Of a DNA stretch of 64,000 nt, positions 49,839 through 58,044 are shown one piece after another. The translations under genes and the position numbers were made by a program. The stretch is from ZC4RG30 sp046047615 (GTDB lineage Bacteria > Pseudomonadota > Gammaproteobacteria > Steroidobacterales > Steroidobacteraceae), in contig JBJOHO010000032.1 in assembly GCA_046047615.1 (NCBI GenBank), forward strand, positions 27,847 through 91,846, written 5' to 3'. Position 1 is the stretch's first letter, and each line of letters opens with the position of its first letter. The notes below the pieces were generated by a model that made no database searches, was not told the DNA's origin, and worked only from the letters and a program-made list of their open reading frames with translations.

Positions 49839-51407
49839 ATGGACACACCGCAGGATCCGCGGCGCCGCGCGCTGTTGGCCGCCGCCGTTGCCGCACCCGC
49901 CATGCTCGGCGCTTACGCTGCAAGGGCTGCGGAACAGGGCTGGTTTGACGGCATCGAGCCCGAGATGCCCCTGCGGCCGGCCGGTTCCGGTGGCCAGTTC
50001 TCGCCGCTTCGTGCCGAGGTCAGCATTGCCGACTGCGAAGTCGAGGGGCGCCTGCCCGCGGATCTCGATGGCGGCTTCTACGCCGTCGGGCCCGATCCGC
50101 AATACCGCCTGCATCCCCGTACCATCGTGTTCGATGGCGAGGGCCACGTGCGGATGTTCCGCATCCGCAACGGCCGTGTGGACTACCGCACGCGTTACAT
50201 CCGCAACCCGCGCTACCTCGCGCAGGACGCGGCGCGTCGCAACCTCATGCCGCTGTACCGCAATCCCTACACGGACGACCCGTCCGTCCGTGGCCTCAAC
50301 CGCGGCACGCACAACACCCATGTGCTGAACCACCAGGGGCTGATCCTCGCGTTGAAGGAAGACACGGCCCCCGCGGCGCTCGATCTCAATACGCTGGAGA
50401 TGGTGGATCCGCAGTACACCTTCGGTGGCCAGTTGCCTGCGAACCAGCCGTTCACCGCGCATCCCAAGATCTGCTCACGGTCCGGCAATATCGTCGCCTT
50501 CGGCTATGAGGCCGAAGGCCATGGCAGCGATGTCGTGTCGGTCTACGAGTTGGAGCATGGCACCGGGCGCAAGCTCTGGGAGGCGCGCTTCAAGGTGCCT
50601 TACATCTCGATGATCCACGACTTCGCCGTCACCGAGAACCATGTGCTGTTCTTCGTCGTGCCGCTGGTCATGGATCCTGATCAGATGGCCAGGGGTGGTG
50701 TTCACTGGTCCTGGGACAAGAACCGGCGGACGCATCTGGGCGTGATGCGCCGCCACGGGGATGGCAAGGACCTGCGCTGGATCGACGGCCCCCTCTGCAG
50801 CGGCCTGCACACCATGGGTGCTTTCGAAGAGGGTGACCGCCTCTATTTCGATACGGAGATGACGGCCGGCAACCCGTTCCCGTTCATGCCCAACAAGGAC
50901 GGGTCGCCGCCGGACCTTGCCGGCAGCACCAGCCACTTGCACCGCCTGACTGTCGACCTGAAAGGACGACCGAAGGCCTTCGGCATCGAACGCCTGTTCC
51001 CCTTGCAGGCCCCGCTGCCCCGACAGGACGACCGTTACAACACCATGCCCTACCGCTGGGGGTTCGCGAATTGCCCGGACCCGTCGACGCCACCCGGCAG
51101 GCCGGCGGGCACCGGCGTGGCCCGCGTCGACCTGCAGACGCGCCGTTTCGAGTTCTGGAATGCCGGCCAGGACGTGTCGGTGGCCGAACCGGTGTTCGCA
51201 CCGCGGAACCTTCGCGCTGCGGAGGGCGAAGGATATCTGCTCGCGGTGGCCTACCACCTGAACGAGCGGCTACGCTCCGACTTGCTGGTGTTTGATGCCC
51301 AAAGGATCCCGGACGGTCCCGTGGCCCGCGTCAAGTTGCCGCTTCAGGCGTCCCCACAGATCCACGGCTGGTGGGTCCGCGGCGACCAGTACCCGACGGC
51401 AGGCTGA
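49839..51407 (+). CDS. Exported carotenoid-oxygenase (RPE65/lignostilbene dioxygenase) family protein
   Basis: 522-residue non-haem iron enzyme. The four iron histidines are recognisable: His208 (FTAHPKIC), His260 (MIHDFAV), His368 (SHLHRL) and His509 (IHGWWVRGDQ). GFYAVGPDPQYRLHP and FDGEGHVRMFRI fit the beta-propeller. Relatives cleave C=C bonds of carotenoids, stilbenes or isoeugenol. The N-terminus, DPRRRALLAAAVAAPAMLGAYAARAAEQ, looks like a Tat-type signal, so export is likely. GGGGG before the ATG fixes the start. Context with a VAO-type flavoprotein favours a phenylpropanoid or stilbene substrate over a carotenoid. Confidence 0.9.
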   Translation: MDTPQDPRRRALLAAAVAAPAMLGAYAARAAEQGWFDGIEPEMPLRPAGSGGQFSPLRAEVSIADCEVEGRLPADLDGGFYAVGPDPQYRLHPRTIVFDGEGHVRMFRIRNGRVDYRTRYIRNPRYLAQDAARRNLMPLYRNPYTDDPSVRGLNRGTHNTHVLNHQGLILALKEDTAPAALDLNTLEMVDPQYTFGGQLPANQPFTAHPKICSRSGNIVAFGYEAEGHGSDVVSVYELEHGTGRKLWEARFKVPYISMIHDFAVTENHVLFFVVPLVMDPDQMARGGVHWSWDKNRRTHLGVMRRHGDGKDLRWIDGPLCSGLHTMGAFEEGDRLYFDTEMTAGNPFPFMPNKDGSPPDLAGSTSHLHRLTVDLKGRPKAFGIERLFPLQAPLPRQDDRYNTMPYRWGFANCPDPSTPPGRPAGTGVARVDLQTRRFEFWNAGQDVSVAEPVFAPRNLRAAEGEGYLLAVAYHLNERLRSDLLVFDAQRIPDGPVARVKLPLQASPQIHGWWVRGDQYPTAG

Positions 51408-51414
51408 TGACGCA

Positions 51415-51434
51415 GCCGCCGCCATGGCGGCGGC
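51415..51434. repeat. Perfect 20-bp GC palindrome between convergent genes
   Basis: GCCGCCGCCA followed by its exact reverse complement, in the 42-bp gap between the carotenoid-oxygenase and pduO stops. It can form a GC-only hairpin on either strand, without a U-tract on either side. It may act as a bidirectional transcription barrier. Confidence 0.55.
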
Positions 51435-51449
51435 GGGCGCAGTGCCGCA

Positions 51450-52016
51450 TCAGCCCGGAGCAGGGTCGAAGCGCTTGCGATCCCAGACGATCTCGCTGCC
51501 GTTGGCTTCGCGTGCCAGTGCCCGCGCCAGCACGAACAGCAGGTCGGAGAGGCGATTGAGGTAGGTCGTGGTCACGCCCTCGACCGCCTCGGTCTTCGAC
51601 AAGGCCCAGCAGCGGCGCTCCGCACGCCGGGCCACGGTGCGGGCCACATGGCAATGCGCAGCGGCCGGCGTGCCGCCCGGGAGCACGAACTCCTTCAGCG
51701 GCGGCAGCGAGGCATTGAATCGCTCGATGTCAGCCTCAAGCTGGCTGATGTGCGCGTCCGTCATCATGCTGTAGCCGGGCACGGCGAGACCGCCTCCCAG
51801 ATCGAACAGATCGTGCTGGATGCGCAGGAGGCAGTGGTGGATCTCGTAAGGCAGCGCCGGCACCGCGAGGATCATGCCGACATGGCTGTTGAGTTCGTCC
51901 AGGCATCCCACCGCTTCGATGCGTGCCGAGTCCTTGGCGACGCGGCTGCCGTCGCCGAGTCCGGTGCTGCCGTCGTCGCCAGTACGCGTGACAATCTTTG
52001 AAAGTCTGTTTCCCAT
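51450..52016 (-). CDS. PduO-type cob(I)alamin adenosyltransferase
   Basis: 188-residue ATP:corrinoid adenosyltransferase that makes adenosylcobalamin. The start MGNRLSKIVTRTGDDGSTGLGDG carries the ATP-binding TRTGDDGSTGL motif; DELNSHVG, IQHDLFDLGGGLA, HVARTVARRAERR and YLNRLSDLLFVLAR follow in order. The upstream frame extension runs into the divergent gene and is rejected. The product is the cofactor of the NrdJ reductase encoded earlier in the window. Confidence 0.94.
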   Translation of the reverse strand: MGNRLSKIVTRTGDDGSTGLGDGSRVAKDSARIEAVGCLDELNSHVGMILAVPALPYEIHHCLLRIQHDLFDLGGGLAVPGYSMMTDAHISQLEADIERFNASLPPLKEFVLPGGTPAAAHCHVARTVARRAERRCWALSKTEAVEGVTTTYLNRLSDLLFVLARALAREANGSEIVWDRKRFDPAPG

Positions 52017-52082
52017 GCCCGGCACTCTACCAGCCGTTGGCACCCGCTTGGCGGCGGCGAAATACTCTGTCACCGTTCCCTC

Positions 52083-52868
52083 ATGGAACACATCGTGCAA
52101 ACGCCGTCACCCCGCCTGGCAGCCGCCTTGGAGGCCGCTCGCGCGGCAGACGCGGTCATCCGGCCGCTGTACCGCAACAACCTGGCCGTGGAGATCAAAG
52201 CTGACCGCTCTCCGGTCACCGAGGCAGACCGGCGGGCCGAGGCGGCGATCCATGCCGTATTGCGCCGTCACTTCCCCGACGATGGTTTCTTCGGCGAGGA
52301 GACCGGCCAGCACGGCATGCAGTCTGACTACATCTGGCTCGTCGACCCGCTGGATGGCACCAAATCCTTCGTACGCGACACGCCGTTCTTTTCGACGCAG
52401 ATCGCACTGATGCACCGTGGCGATCTGGTGCTGGGAGTGTCCTCCGCCTGTGCCTATGGCGAGCTGGCCTGGGCAGAGCAGGGCGGCGGCGCCTGGCTGG
52501 ACGGCAAGCCGATCCGGGTCAGTGGGACGGCGACCGTGGAGGATGCCATCCTCTCCACCGGCAACCTGAAGTCGCTCGCGGCCGGCCCACAGTGGGCGGC
52601 GTTTGGCCAGTTGGTGACGGGTGTCAACCGCCTGCGGGGCTATGGCGACTTCGTGCACTACCACCTGCTGGCGCGCGGCGCGGTCGACGTGGTGATCGAA
52701 TCAGATGTGAACATCCTCGACATCGCCGCGCTGGCGGTGATCGTGCGCGAGGCCGGTGGCTGCTTCACCGACCTTGGCGGCGGACCGCTGACCCTGCAGA
52801 CCACCACCGTGCTGGCCAGCAACGGACGGTTGCACGAGGACGTCAGGCGTCGTGTCGGCTATGGCTGA
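52083..52868 (+). CDS. Inositol-monophosphatase-family phosphatase
   Basis: 261-residue Mg-dependent, lithium-sensitive-type phosphatase. Metal motifs are FGEETG, WLVDPLDGTKSFVRDTPFFSTQIAL (DPLDGT) and the C-terminal WD-like site in NILDIAALAVIVREAGG, where Asp is kept. The RDTPFFSTQIAL segment resembles histidinol-phosphatase HisN-type members; CysQ (PAP phosphatase) and inositol phosphatase are alternatives. No his or cys genes adjoin. It converges on the next gene with a 3-bp gap. Confidence 0.85.
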   Translation: MEHIVQTPSPRLAAALEAARAADAVIRPLYRNNLAVEIKADRSPVTEADRRAEAAIHAVLRRHFPDDGFFGEETGQHGMQSDYIWLVDPLDGTKSFVRDTPFFSTQIALMHRGDLVLGVSSACAYGELAWAEQGGGAWLDGKPIRVSGTATVEDAILSTGNLKSLAAGPQWAAFGQLVTGVNRLRGYGDFVHYHLLARGAVDVVIESDVNILDIAALAVIVREAGGCFTDLGGGPLTLQTTTVLASNGRLHEDVRRRVGYG

Positions 52869-52871
52869 CCT

Positions 52872-53771
52872 TCAGCGGTTGAGCAGGTTCGCAGGCGAGT
52901 ACTGGTCGGTCAACACGCGCGCCGAGCGGTCCCAGTCCACTTCACGCGAAAACATGGGCAGCAGCGGCGCCAGCGTGACATCGAAGCGGCGCAGCGGCTC
53001 TTCCCAGCGTGCCGCGCGCTGCGCGAGGTCCGTCGCCGTCGGCAGGCCAGCCGGCCGTGCAACGATCACGCGGTTGTCGCGCTTCAGATTGAAGAAACTG
53101 CCGAAGACTGCTGCGTAAGTGGCGCTCTCGTGGTCATAGAGCCTGCTCGACGAGAAGGTGTTGGCCACCAGCACGCCACCTGGCGCCAGCAGCGCCTTGA
53201 CCTCTTCCAGGAACTCGCGCGTCAGCAGGTGCTCCGGAATGTATTCGTGGTCGAAGGCGTCCAGCAGGACCGCGTCATACCGTTGAGTGCCCCGCAGGGC
53301 ACGCTTGATGAACACCCGGCCATCGACCTCCGCCACCCGGGTGAGCGCGCCATCCTGGAAGCCGAAGAACCGTCGTGCCACGCGGGTGACGGCAGGATCA
53401 ATTTCCACCACGTCTATACGCGCGTCCGGCAGCAGTTCCCGCAGTGCACCCGGAATGCTGCCACCCCCCAGACCGACCACCAGCACGCTGCGCGGTGGTT
53501 CCGCGCGCGTCAGCAAGGTGCCGGCAAGCATCATGTGCGTATACGACAGGGCCAGATGCCGGGGACGCGCGATCTCCAGGCAGGATTGCCGCCCGATCCG
53601 GCATTGCCGGGTGAAACACATGCAGCGTTCCCCAGCCTGCTCGTAAACCAGAACCTCCCGGTAAAGCGACTTTTCCGAGTGAACCACGCGCATCTGCGCG
53701 CCGCAGACGCTTGCAGCACCCGCCAGCGCCAGCACGGCGATGCCTTGCCCGATCTTGCGCCATGGACTCAT
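52872..53771 (-). CDS. Spermidine-synthase-like methyltransferase-fold protein, exported or anchored
   Basis: 299 residues with an N-terminal signal or anchor (KIGQGIAVLALAGAASVCGAQ) before a polyamine-synthase-like Rossmann domain: SVLVVGLGGGSIPGALRELLPDARIDVVEIDPAV (core loop Gly100-Gly104), YDAVLLDAFDHEYIPEHLL. The Asp needed for polyamine catalysis may be in LLDAFD. Four cysteines (CMCFTRQC, SC) precede the fold. The gene overlaps the upstream membrane-protein gene by 4 nt; together they correspond to proteins in which a membrane domain and a SpeE-like domain are fused. True aminopropyl transfer is doubtful. Confidence 0.8.
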   Translation of the reverse strand: MSPWRKIGQGIAVLALAGAASVCGAQMRVVHSEKSLYREVLVYEQAGERCMCFTRQCRIGRQSCLEIARPRHLALSYTHMMLAGTLLTRAEPPRSVLVVGLGGGSIPGALRELLPDARIDVVEIDPAVTRVARRFFGFQDGALTRVAEVDGRVFIKRALRGTQRYDAVLLDAFDHEYIPEHLLTREFLEEVKALLAPGGVLVANTFSSSRLYDHESATYAAVFGSFFNLKRDNRVIVARPAGLPTATDLAQRAARWEEPLRRFDVTLAPLLPMFSREVDWDRSARVLTDQYSPANLLNR

Positions 53772-54379
53772 GTCTTGCTCCGGTCGGTCACGGCGCCGAG
53801 CGCCGCAAGGATGAGGGAGATGGTCACCAGGCTGAGAAGGATCTGGTCCACCTCGAACCACAGCACCAGGAAGAATGACGTCATGATCGTGCCTGCAGCG
53901 CTGCCGAAGGTTGACACGAAATAAAGCTGGCCGGCCCTCCGGCCGGAGGTCTCGTCACCGGCGATGATCAGCCGCACGCAGTAGGGCGAGACCATCCCGG
54001 AGAAGAACGTGGGGATGAAAAACAGTACGGACGCCGCCGCCAACGAGCCGTAACGTGGATCCGGGATCGCGATGGCCAGCATTTCAAGCGGCGCCCCCTG
54101 CAACAGCAGGACGGGCACTGCGGTGAGGGCGGCCACCGCGAGCAGCAGCGACAGGCGCGTGAGGCTGGGCGAGTGCTGCGACCACCGTCCGCCGGCCAGA
54201 TAACCCAGCGACAGCGCCAGCATGAAGACGCTGATGATGGCTCCCCAGACATAGATGCTGCTGCCGAAATTGGGTGCCAGCAGCCGGCCGCCCAGCAGTT
54301 CCACGCCCATCACGAAGAATCCGGACCACAGCGCGATCAGGTAGCAGACCAAAGACCGTGATTTCGATGATGCAGTCAT
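53768..54379 (-). CDS. Multi-span membrane half of a spermidine-synthase-like transporter pair
   Basis: 203 residues with six or so hydrophobic segments: LVCYLIALWSGFFVMGVELLGGRLLAPNFGSSIYVWGAIISVFMLALSLGY at the start is typical of the membrane domain found in fused 'MFS/spermidine synthase' proteins. YFVSTFGSAAGTIMTSFFLV follows. Start MTASSKSRSL is chosen. It is translated just before, and overlaps (ATGA), the soluble SpeE-like gene, so the two probably form one complex. Confidence 0.82.
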   Translation of the reverse strand: MTASSKSRSLVCYLIALWSGFFVMGVELLGGRLLAPNFGSSIYVWGAIISVFMLALSLGYLAGGRWSQHSPSLTRLSLLLAVAALTAVPVLLLQGAPLEMLAIAIPDPRYGSLAAASVLFFIPTFFSGMVSPYCVRLIIAGDETSGRRAGQLYFVSTFGSAAGTIMTSFFLVLWFEVDQILLSLVTISLILAALGAVTDRSKT

Positions 54380-54402
54380 GTCATGGGGCTCCGTGGCAGA
54401 TG

Positions 54403-55068
54403 TCAGGGCTGCAGGCGCGTCGCGTCCCAGCAAGCGCCGGGAACCGGGTTGCCGCCGGACACGTCCAAGGGGCGCGTCCAGCGGGCGCGGTCATGCACGC
54501 GCGCAGCGCCCTCCATCCACAGTTCGACGGCAGAGACCCAGAACACATAGCCGCCCCAATGCGCCGGTCGCGGTATCGGCTTGCCCTCGGGTGGCGGTGC
54601 CACGCCGTAGCGCTCGGTGACCGCCTCAAGCTGCTCGACCAGCTGCGAGCGCGAAGCGATGGGACGGCTCTGCAGCGATGCATGGGCGCCCAACTGGCTT
54701 GCGCGCGGCCGCTGCGCGAAATAGAGGTCGCTGTCGGCGTTGGTGGCCCGCACCACCACGCCCTCCATGCGCACCTGCCGGTGGCTGTGGTCCCAATGGA
54801 ACACAAGCGCGGCCCGTGGATTGGCGGCCAGTTCCGCGCCCTTGCGGGATTCGTAGTTGCTGACGAACAGGACCCTTCCGGGCTCTGGCTCTATGCCTTT
54901 GCACAGCACCACCCGTGCCGAAGGTTGTCCATCCTGATTGCAGGTCGCCAGGACCATTGCGTTGGAGTTGGGCTGGTCACGGCGCCGGTGTGCCTCCGCC
55001 ATCCAGTCCGCGGCAATGGACAGGGGATTGGCCGGCAGGGGCTCAGGCAGGATCTGGTTGAGCGTCAT
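54403..55068 (-). CDS. pdxH: Pyridoxamine/pyridoxine 5'-phosphate oxidase
   Basis: FMN-dependent last step of PLP synthesis and salvage, 221 residues. NAMVLATCNQDGQPSARVVLCKG, FVSNYESRKGAELAANPRAALVFHW, SRKGAE phosphate site, ASLQSRPIASRSQL and the C-terminal signature around FWVSAVELWMEGAARVHDR then W-x-R-P-L and RLQP are all as in PdxH. The ATG at 55068 is preceded by GAGGTG; a GTG one codon earlier is less likely. Confidence 0.96.
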   Translation of the reverse strand: MTLNQILPEPLPANPLSIAADWMAEAHRRRDQPNSNAMVLATCNQDGQPSARVVLCKGIEPEPGRVLFVSNYESRKGAELAANPRAALVFHWDHSHRQVRMEGVVVRATNADSDLYFAQRPRASQLGAHASLQSRPIASRSQLVEQLEAVTERYGVAPPPEGKPIPRPAHWGGYVFWVSAVELWMEGAARVHDRARWTRPLDVSGGNPVPGACWDATRLQP

Positions 55069-55146
55069 CACCTCATATTAGCCGCGCGCAGCCGACTGCG
55101 GCATCCTTGCATGCCCATTCCCACCGATCCCCTGCCGGAAACGCCC

Positions 55147-56265
55147 ATGACGCTCGACGAACTGCGCCGCCAGCTGGATGTCCTCGACGGCGAACTGCTG
55201 TCACTCATCGCACGCCGCCAGGCCACCAGTCGGCAGATCGCTGTCGCCAAGCGGAGCACCGGGCATCCGACGCGCGACTACCGCAGGGAGCGCGAGGTCG
55301 TCCTGGGCGCGCGTGCCCGTGCCGAGGAACTGGGACTTCCTGGAGAACTGGCCGAGGACGTCATGCGGTTGTTGATCCGCTACTCGCTCACCACGCAGGA
55401 GCAGGCCCGGGTTGCCGCCCAGCACGTGGGTGACGGGCGCCGGGCACTGGTGATCGGTGGTGCGGGGAAAATGGGCGGCTGGTTTGTGCAGTTCCTGGGC
55501 TCGCAGGGCTATGCCGTTGACGTGGCGGATTCCTCCGGCAAGGTGGCCGCCGGCCACCCCTGCATCACGGATTGGCGCGCGATTGCCGACCTGGATGTCT
55601 TCGATTTCATCGTCGTGGCCACGCCGCTGGGCGTGAGTGGCGCAATACTGAGCGAGCTCGCCCTGCGCCGCCCGCGAGGCATCGTTTTTGATCTGGGTTC
55701 GCTCAAGTCGCCGCTGCGGGGCGGGCTGTACGCCCTCAAGGCTGCGGGCGTGCGGGTGACGTCGCTCCATCCGATGTTCGGTCCGTCCACGGAACTGCTG
55801 TCCGACCGGTTCGTCATCTTCATCGATCTGGACAATGCCGAGGCGTTGCAGGCTGCCCGCGACCTCTTCCAGGCGACCATGGCCGAGCAAGTCGTCATGG
55901 GTCTCGAGGAGCATGATCGCCTCATCGCCTACGTGCTCGGCTTGTCCCATGCGCTCAACATCGCTTTTTTCACTGCCTTGGCGGGCAGCGGCGAGGCAGC
56001 CCCACGTCTGGCGCAGCTCTCCAGCACCACCTTCGACGCGCAGCTGGAGGTGGCCACCGACGTCTCCGAGGAGAGCCCGGAACTGTATTTCGAGATCCAG
56101 GCCCTCAACGATTATGGGGCGGAGTCGCTCGAGGCCCTGTCCCGCGCTGTCGAGAACATCCGGACCGCCGTCCTCCGGCGCGATTTCCCCAGCTTCAAGG
56201 CGCTGATGCAGCAAGGACATGACTATCTGAAGGACCGTCGGCAGGTGGTGCAGCGCCGTGCTTGA
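55147..56265 (+). CDS. tyrA: Bifunctional chorismate mutase / prephenate dehydrogenase (T-protein)
   Basis: 372-residue enzyme of tyrosine synthesis. The AroQ-type mutase comprises residues 1-90 (MTLDELRRQLDVLDGELLSLIARRQ; RDYRREREVV), and the NAD domain begins LVIGGAGKMGGWFVQFLGSQGY, followed by IVVATPLGVSGAIL, LGSLKSP, TSLHPMFGPS and LGLSHALNIAFFTALA. Length and order match E. coli TyrA (373). ATG 55147 has GGAA 7 nt upstream; an ATG at 55111 would add 12 residues. Confidence 0.96.
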   Translation: MTLDELRRQLDVLDGELLSLIARRQATSRQIAVAKRSTGHPTRDYRREREVVLGARARAEELGLPGELAEDVMRLLIRYSLTTQEQARVAAQHVGDGRRALVIGGAGKMGGWFVQFLGSQGYAVDVADSSGKVAAGHPCITDWRAIADLDVFDFIVVATPLGVSGAILSELALRRPRGIVFDLGSLKSPLRGGLYALKAAGVRVTSLHPMFGPSTELLSDRFVIFIDLDNAEALQAARDLFQATMAEQVVMGLEEHDRLIAYVLGLSHALNIAFFTALAGSGEAAPRLAQLSSTTFDAQLEVATDVSEESPELYFEIQALNDYGAESLEALSRAVENIRTAVLRRDFPSFKALMQQGHDYLKDRRQVVQRRA

Positions 56266-56297
56266 GGCCCGTGTGGGCAACGGGTAAAAAGGGACGC

Positions 56298-56885
56298 ATG
56301 GGCGACGTGATCGATCGCAATGGTTTCCGGGTCAACGTCGGCATCGTGCTGATGGACCCGGGTGGCCGCCTGTTTCTCGGGCGCCGGGCGGGTGGTCGCG
56401 GCTGGCAGTTCCCGCAGGGTGGGGTGCTCCATGGCGAAGCCCCGGAGGACTCCCTCTACCGCGAACTGCACGAGGAAATCGGTCTCGGGCCCGCCGACGT
56501 GGAGCTCCTCGGCCAGACTTCGCGTTGGTTGCGCTATCGCCTGCCGCGGCGTTTCGTGCGGCGCGACAGCCGCCCGCTGTGCATTGGCCAGAAGCAACGC
56601 TGGTTTCTGCTGCGCGCGCGGGAGGCCCAGCCTGCGTTCCGCTTTGACACCACCGGTGCGCCTGAATTCGACCGTTGGCGCTGGGTGGACTACTGGCAGC
56701 CGGTCCGCGAAGTCGTCTATTTCAAGCGTCCGGTCTATGTCCGGGCGCTGCAAGAGTTGGCTCCATTGGCTGGCGGCCCCTCCGGGGTTCCGCCGAAGCC
56801 CGACTGGTGGCCCGATACCACCGAGGGCACCGGCCCCGATCCGGCCGGGCGACCGGGGCAGCGCGGCTTGTGCGCCGCCTCCTGA
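56298..56885 (+). CDS. rppH: RNA pyrophosphohydrolase
   Basis: Nudix enzyme that removes pyrophosphate from mRNA 5' ends and starts RNase E decay. The 195-residue product begins MGDVIDRNGFRVNVGIVLMD. The Nudix box GGVLHGEAPEDSLYRELHEEIGL (41-63) is complete, and QKQRWFLLRA and FDRWRWVDYWQPVREVVYFKRPVY are RppH-specific. The proline-rich C-terminal tail is extra. The next gene starts 8 nt after its stop. Confidence 0.95.
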   Translation: MGDVIDRNGFRVNVGIVLMDPGGRLFLGRRAGGRGWQFPQGGVLHGEAPEDSLYRELHEEIGLGPADVELLGQTSRWLRYRLPRRFVRRDSRPLCIGQKQRWFLLRAREAQPAFRFDTTGAPEFDRWRWVDYWQPVREVVYFKRPVYVRALQELAPLAGGPSGVPPKPDWWPDTTEGTGPDPAGRPGQRGLCAAS

Positions 56886-56893
56886 AGCCCGGC

Positions 56894-57634
56894 ATGTGGC
56901 GACCGGGGGCTTTCCCGTCGGGCGAGCGGCTGATTGTCCGCCCCCACCAGCCGTGGCGCGCTTGGGCGCTGCGGGGCAGCCTCTTGGTCCTGCTCATCGT
57001 CATTCCCTGGCTTGCCTTCGAGTGGGGCCGGTACAGGGCGGCCTACGACCGCCTGGCGGCGGACCGGCGCGAGTCGGTCCTCGAGCAACAGATCGACGAA
57101 CTTGAGGCCCGGCTCGAGGAACGCCAGGAGTCCCTGGCGCGCCTGGAAGCTGCAGCGGTCGGCCGCGAGGGCGAGCGCGCCGAGGTGGCCCAGACACTGG
57201 TGCAACTCCAGTCGCGGATCGCCCAACTGGAACAGGACGTGGCTTTCTACCGGGGTCTGGCAACCCGGCAGTCTGATGAGCAGGTCGTGATCCAGCGCAT
57301 CAAGCTCCTGCACCGCGGCGGCAGGCGTTTCAGTCTCACGATCTATCTCGGCCGCCCGGCTGTCAGCGCCACTGGCAGTGTCCGCGGCCGGGTCGACCTC
57401 CGTCTGGAGGGCACGCAGGCCAACCTGCCGGTCGCCCTTGAGGCCTCCAAGCTGGGTGCCGAAGGGTCAACCTGGCCAAATGACTACGGGTACCGTTTCG
57501 TGCAGGAACTCGCCTATACAATGGACCTGCCTGCCGGGTTCGAACCCCAGCGGCTCACGGTCCAGCTTCAGCCCGCCGCCACCGGTGCGGCGCCTGTGCG
57601 CCAGACCTATCGTTGGCAACCCGAGTCGACCTAG
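56894..57634 (+). CDS. DUF6776-type membrane-anchored coiled-coil protein
   Basis: 246 residues: a short cytosolic N-terminus, one transmembrane helix (LRGSLLVLLIVIPWLAFEWG), a coiled coil (about 55-130, repeated ESVLEQQIDELEARLEERQE-like heptads ending IAQLEQDVAFYRGL) and a beta-rich C-terminal domain. It lies just before a bactofilin gene, as in Pseudomonas, so a role in scaffolding or wall-linked assembly is reasonable, though unproven. ATG 56894 is used; a GTG at 56870 would overlap rppH. Confidence 0.8.
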   Translation: MWRPGAFPSGERLIVRPHQPWRAWALRGSLLVLLIVIPWLAFEWGRYRAAYDRLAADRRESVLEQQIDELEARLEERQESLARLEAAAVGREGERAEVAQTLVQLQSRIAQLEQDVAFYRGLATRQSDEQVVIQRIKLLHRGGRRFSLTIYLGRPAVSATGSVRGRVDLRLEGTQANLPVALEASKLGAEGSTWPNDYGYRFVQELAYTMDLPAGFEPQRLTVQLQPAATGAAPVRQTYRWQPEST

Positions 57635-57645
57635 AAAGGGAACCC

Positions 57646-58026
57646 ATGTTCGGGAAAAGCAACAGCCCACCGCAACGCATCGACACGCTTGTCGCGCGCA
57701 CTGTCCACGTGCAGGGAGACATCGTCTTCAGTGGCGGCATGCACCTGGAAGGCCATGTCCACGGCAACGTCTCCTCGACCGACGGCATGCTCTCGATCAG
57801 CGAGCACGGCATCGTGGAAGGATCGGTCGATGTGCCCCGGGTTGAGGTCCATGGCCAGGTCAGCGGTGACATCCACGCCAGCGAGCGGCTCACGCTGGGT
57901 GCCAAGGCGCAGGTCCAGGGTGACGTGGCCTATGGGCTGCTGCAGATGGCGGCGGGCTGTACCATCAACGGCCGATTGATGCGTCTCTCCGTGGACCACA
58001 GTCCGCGGTTGATCGAATCACCATGA
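57646..58026 (+). CDS. Bactofilin (polymer-forming cytoskeletal protein)
   Basis: 126-residue bactofilin. MFGKSNSPPQRIDTLVARTV precedes the right-handed beta-helix repeats: VQGDIVFSGGMHLEGHVHGN, GIVEGSVDVPRVEVHGQVSGDIHA, LGAKAQVQGDVAYGLLQM. Bactofilins form nucleotide-free filaments that position cell-wall enzymes or pilus machinery. GAAAGGG lies upstream of the ATG. Neighbours include a coiled-coil membrane protein and, across erpA-anmK, an M23 peptidase; bactofilin-M23 pairing is a recurrent theme. Confidence 0.93.
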   Translation: MFGKSNSPPQRIDTLVARTVHVQGDIVFSGGMHLEGHVHGNVSSTDGMLSISEHGIVEGSVDVPRVEVHGQVSGDIHASERLTLGAKAQVQGDVAYGLLQMAAGCTINGRLMRLSVDHSPRLIESP

Positions 58027-58044
58027 TCCCGCCGGGAGCCTGAA

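Noticed and set aside
52038..52052. Sigma-54-like TGGCAC-N5-TTGGC sequence before the inositol-phosphatase-family gene
   Set aside because: The -24 half is perfect and the spacing right, but -12 has a mismatch, no enhancer site is seen and the gene is not a typical RpoN target; probably chance in GC-rich DNA.
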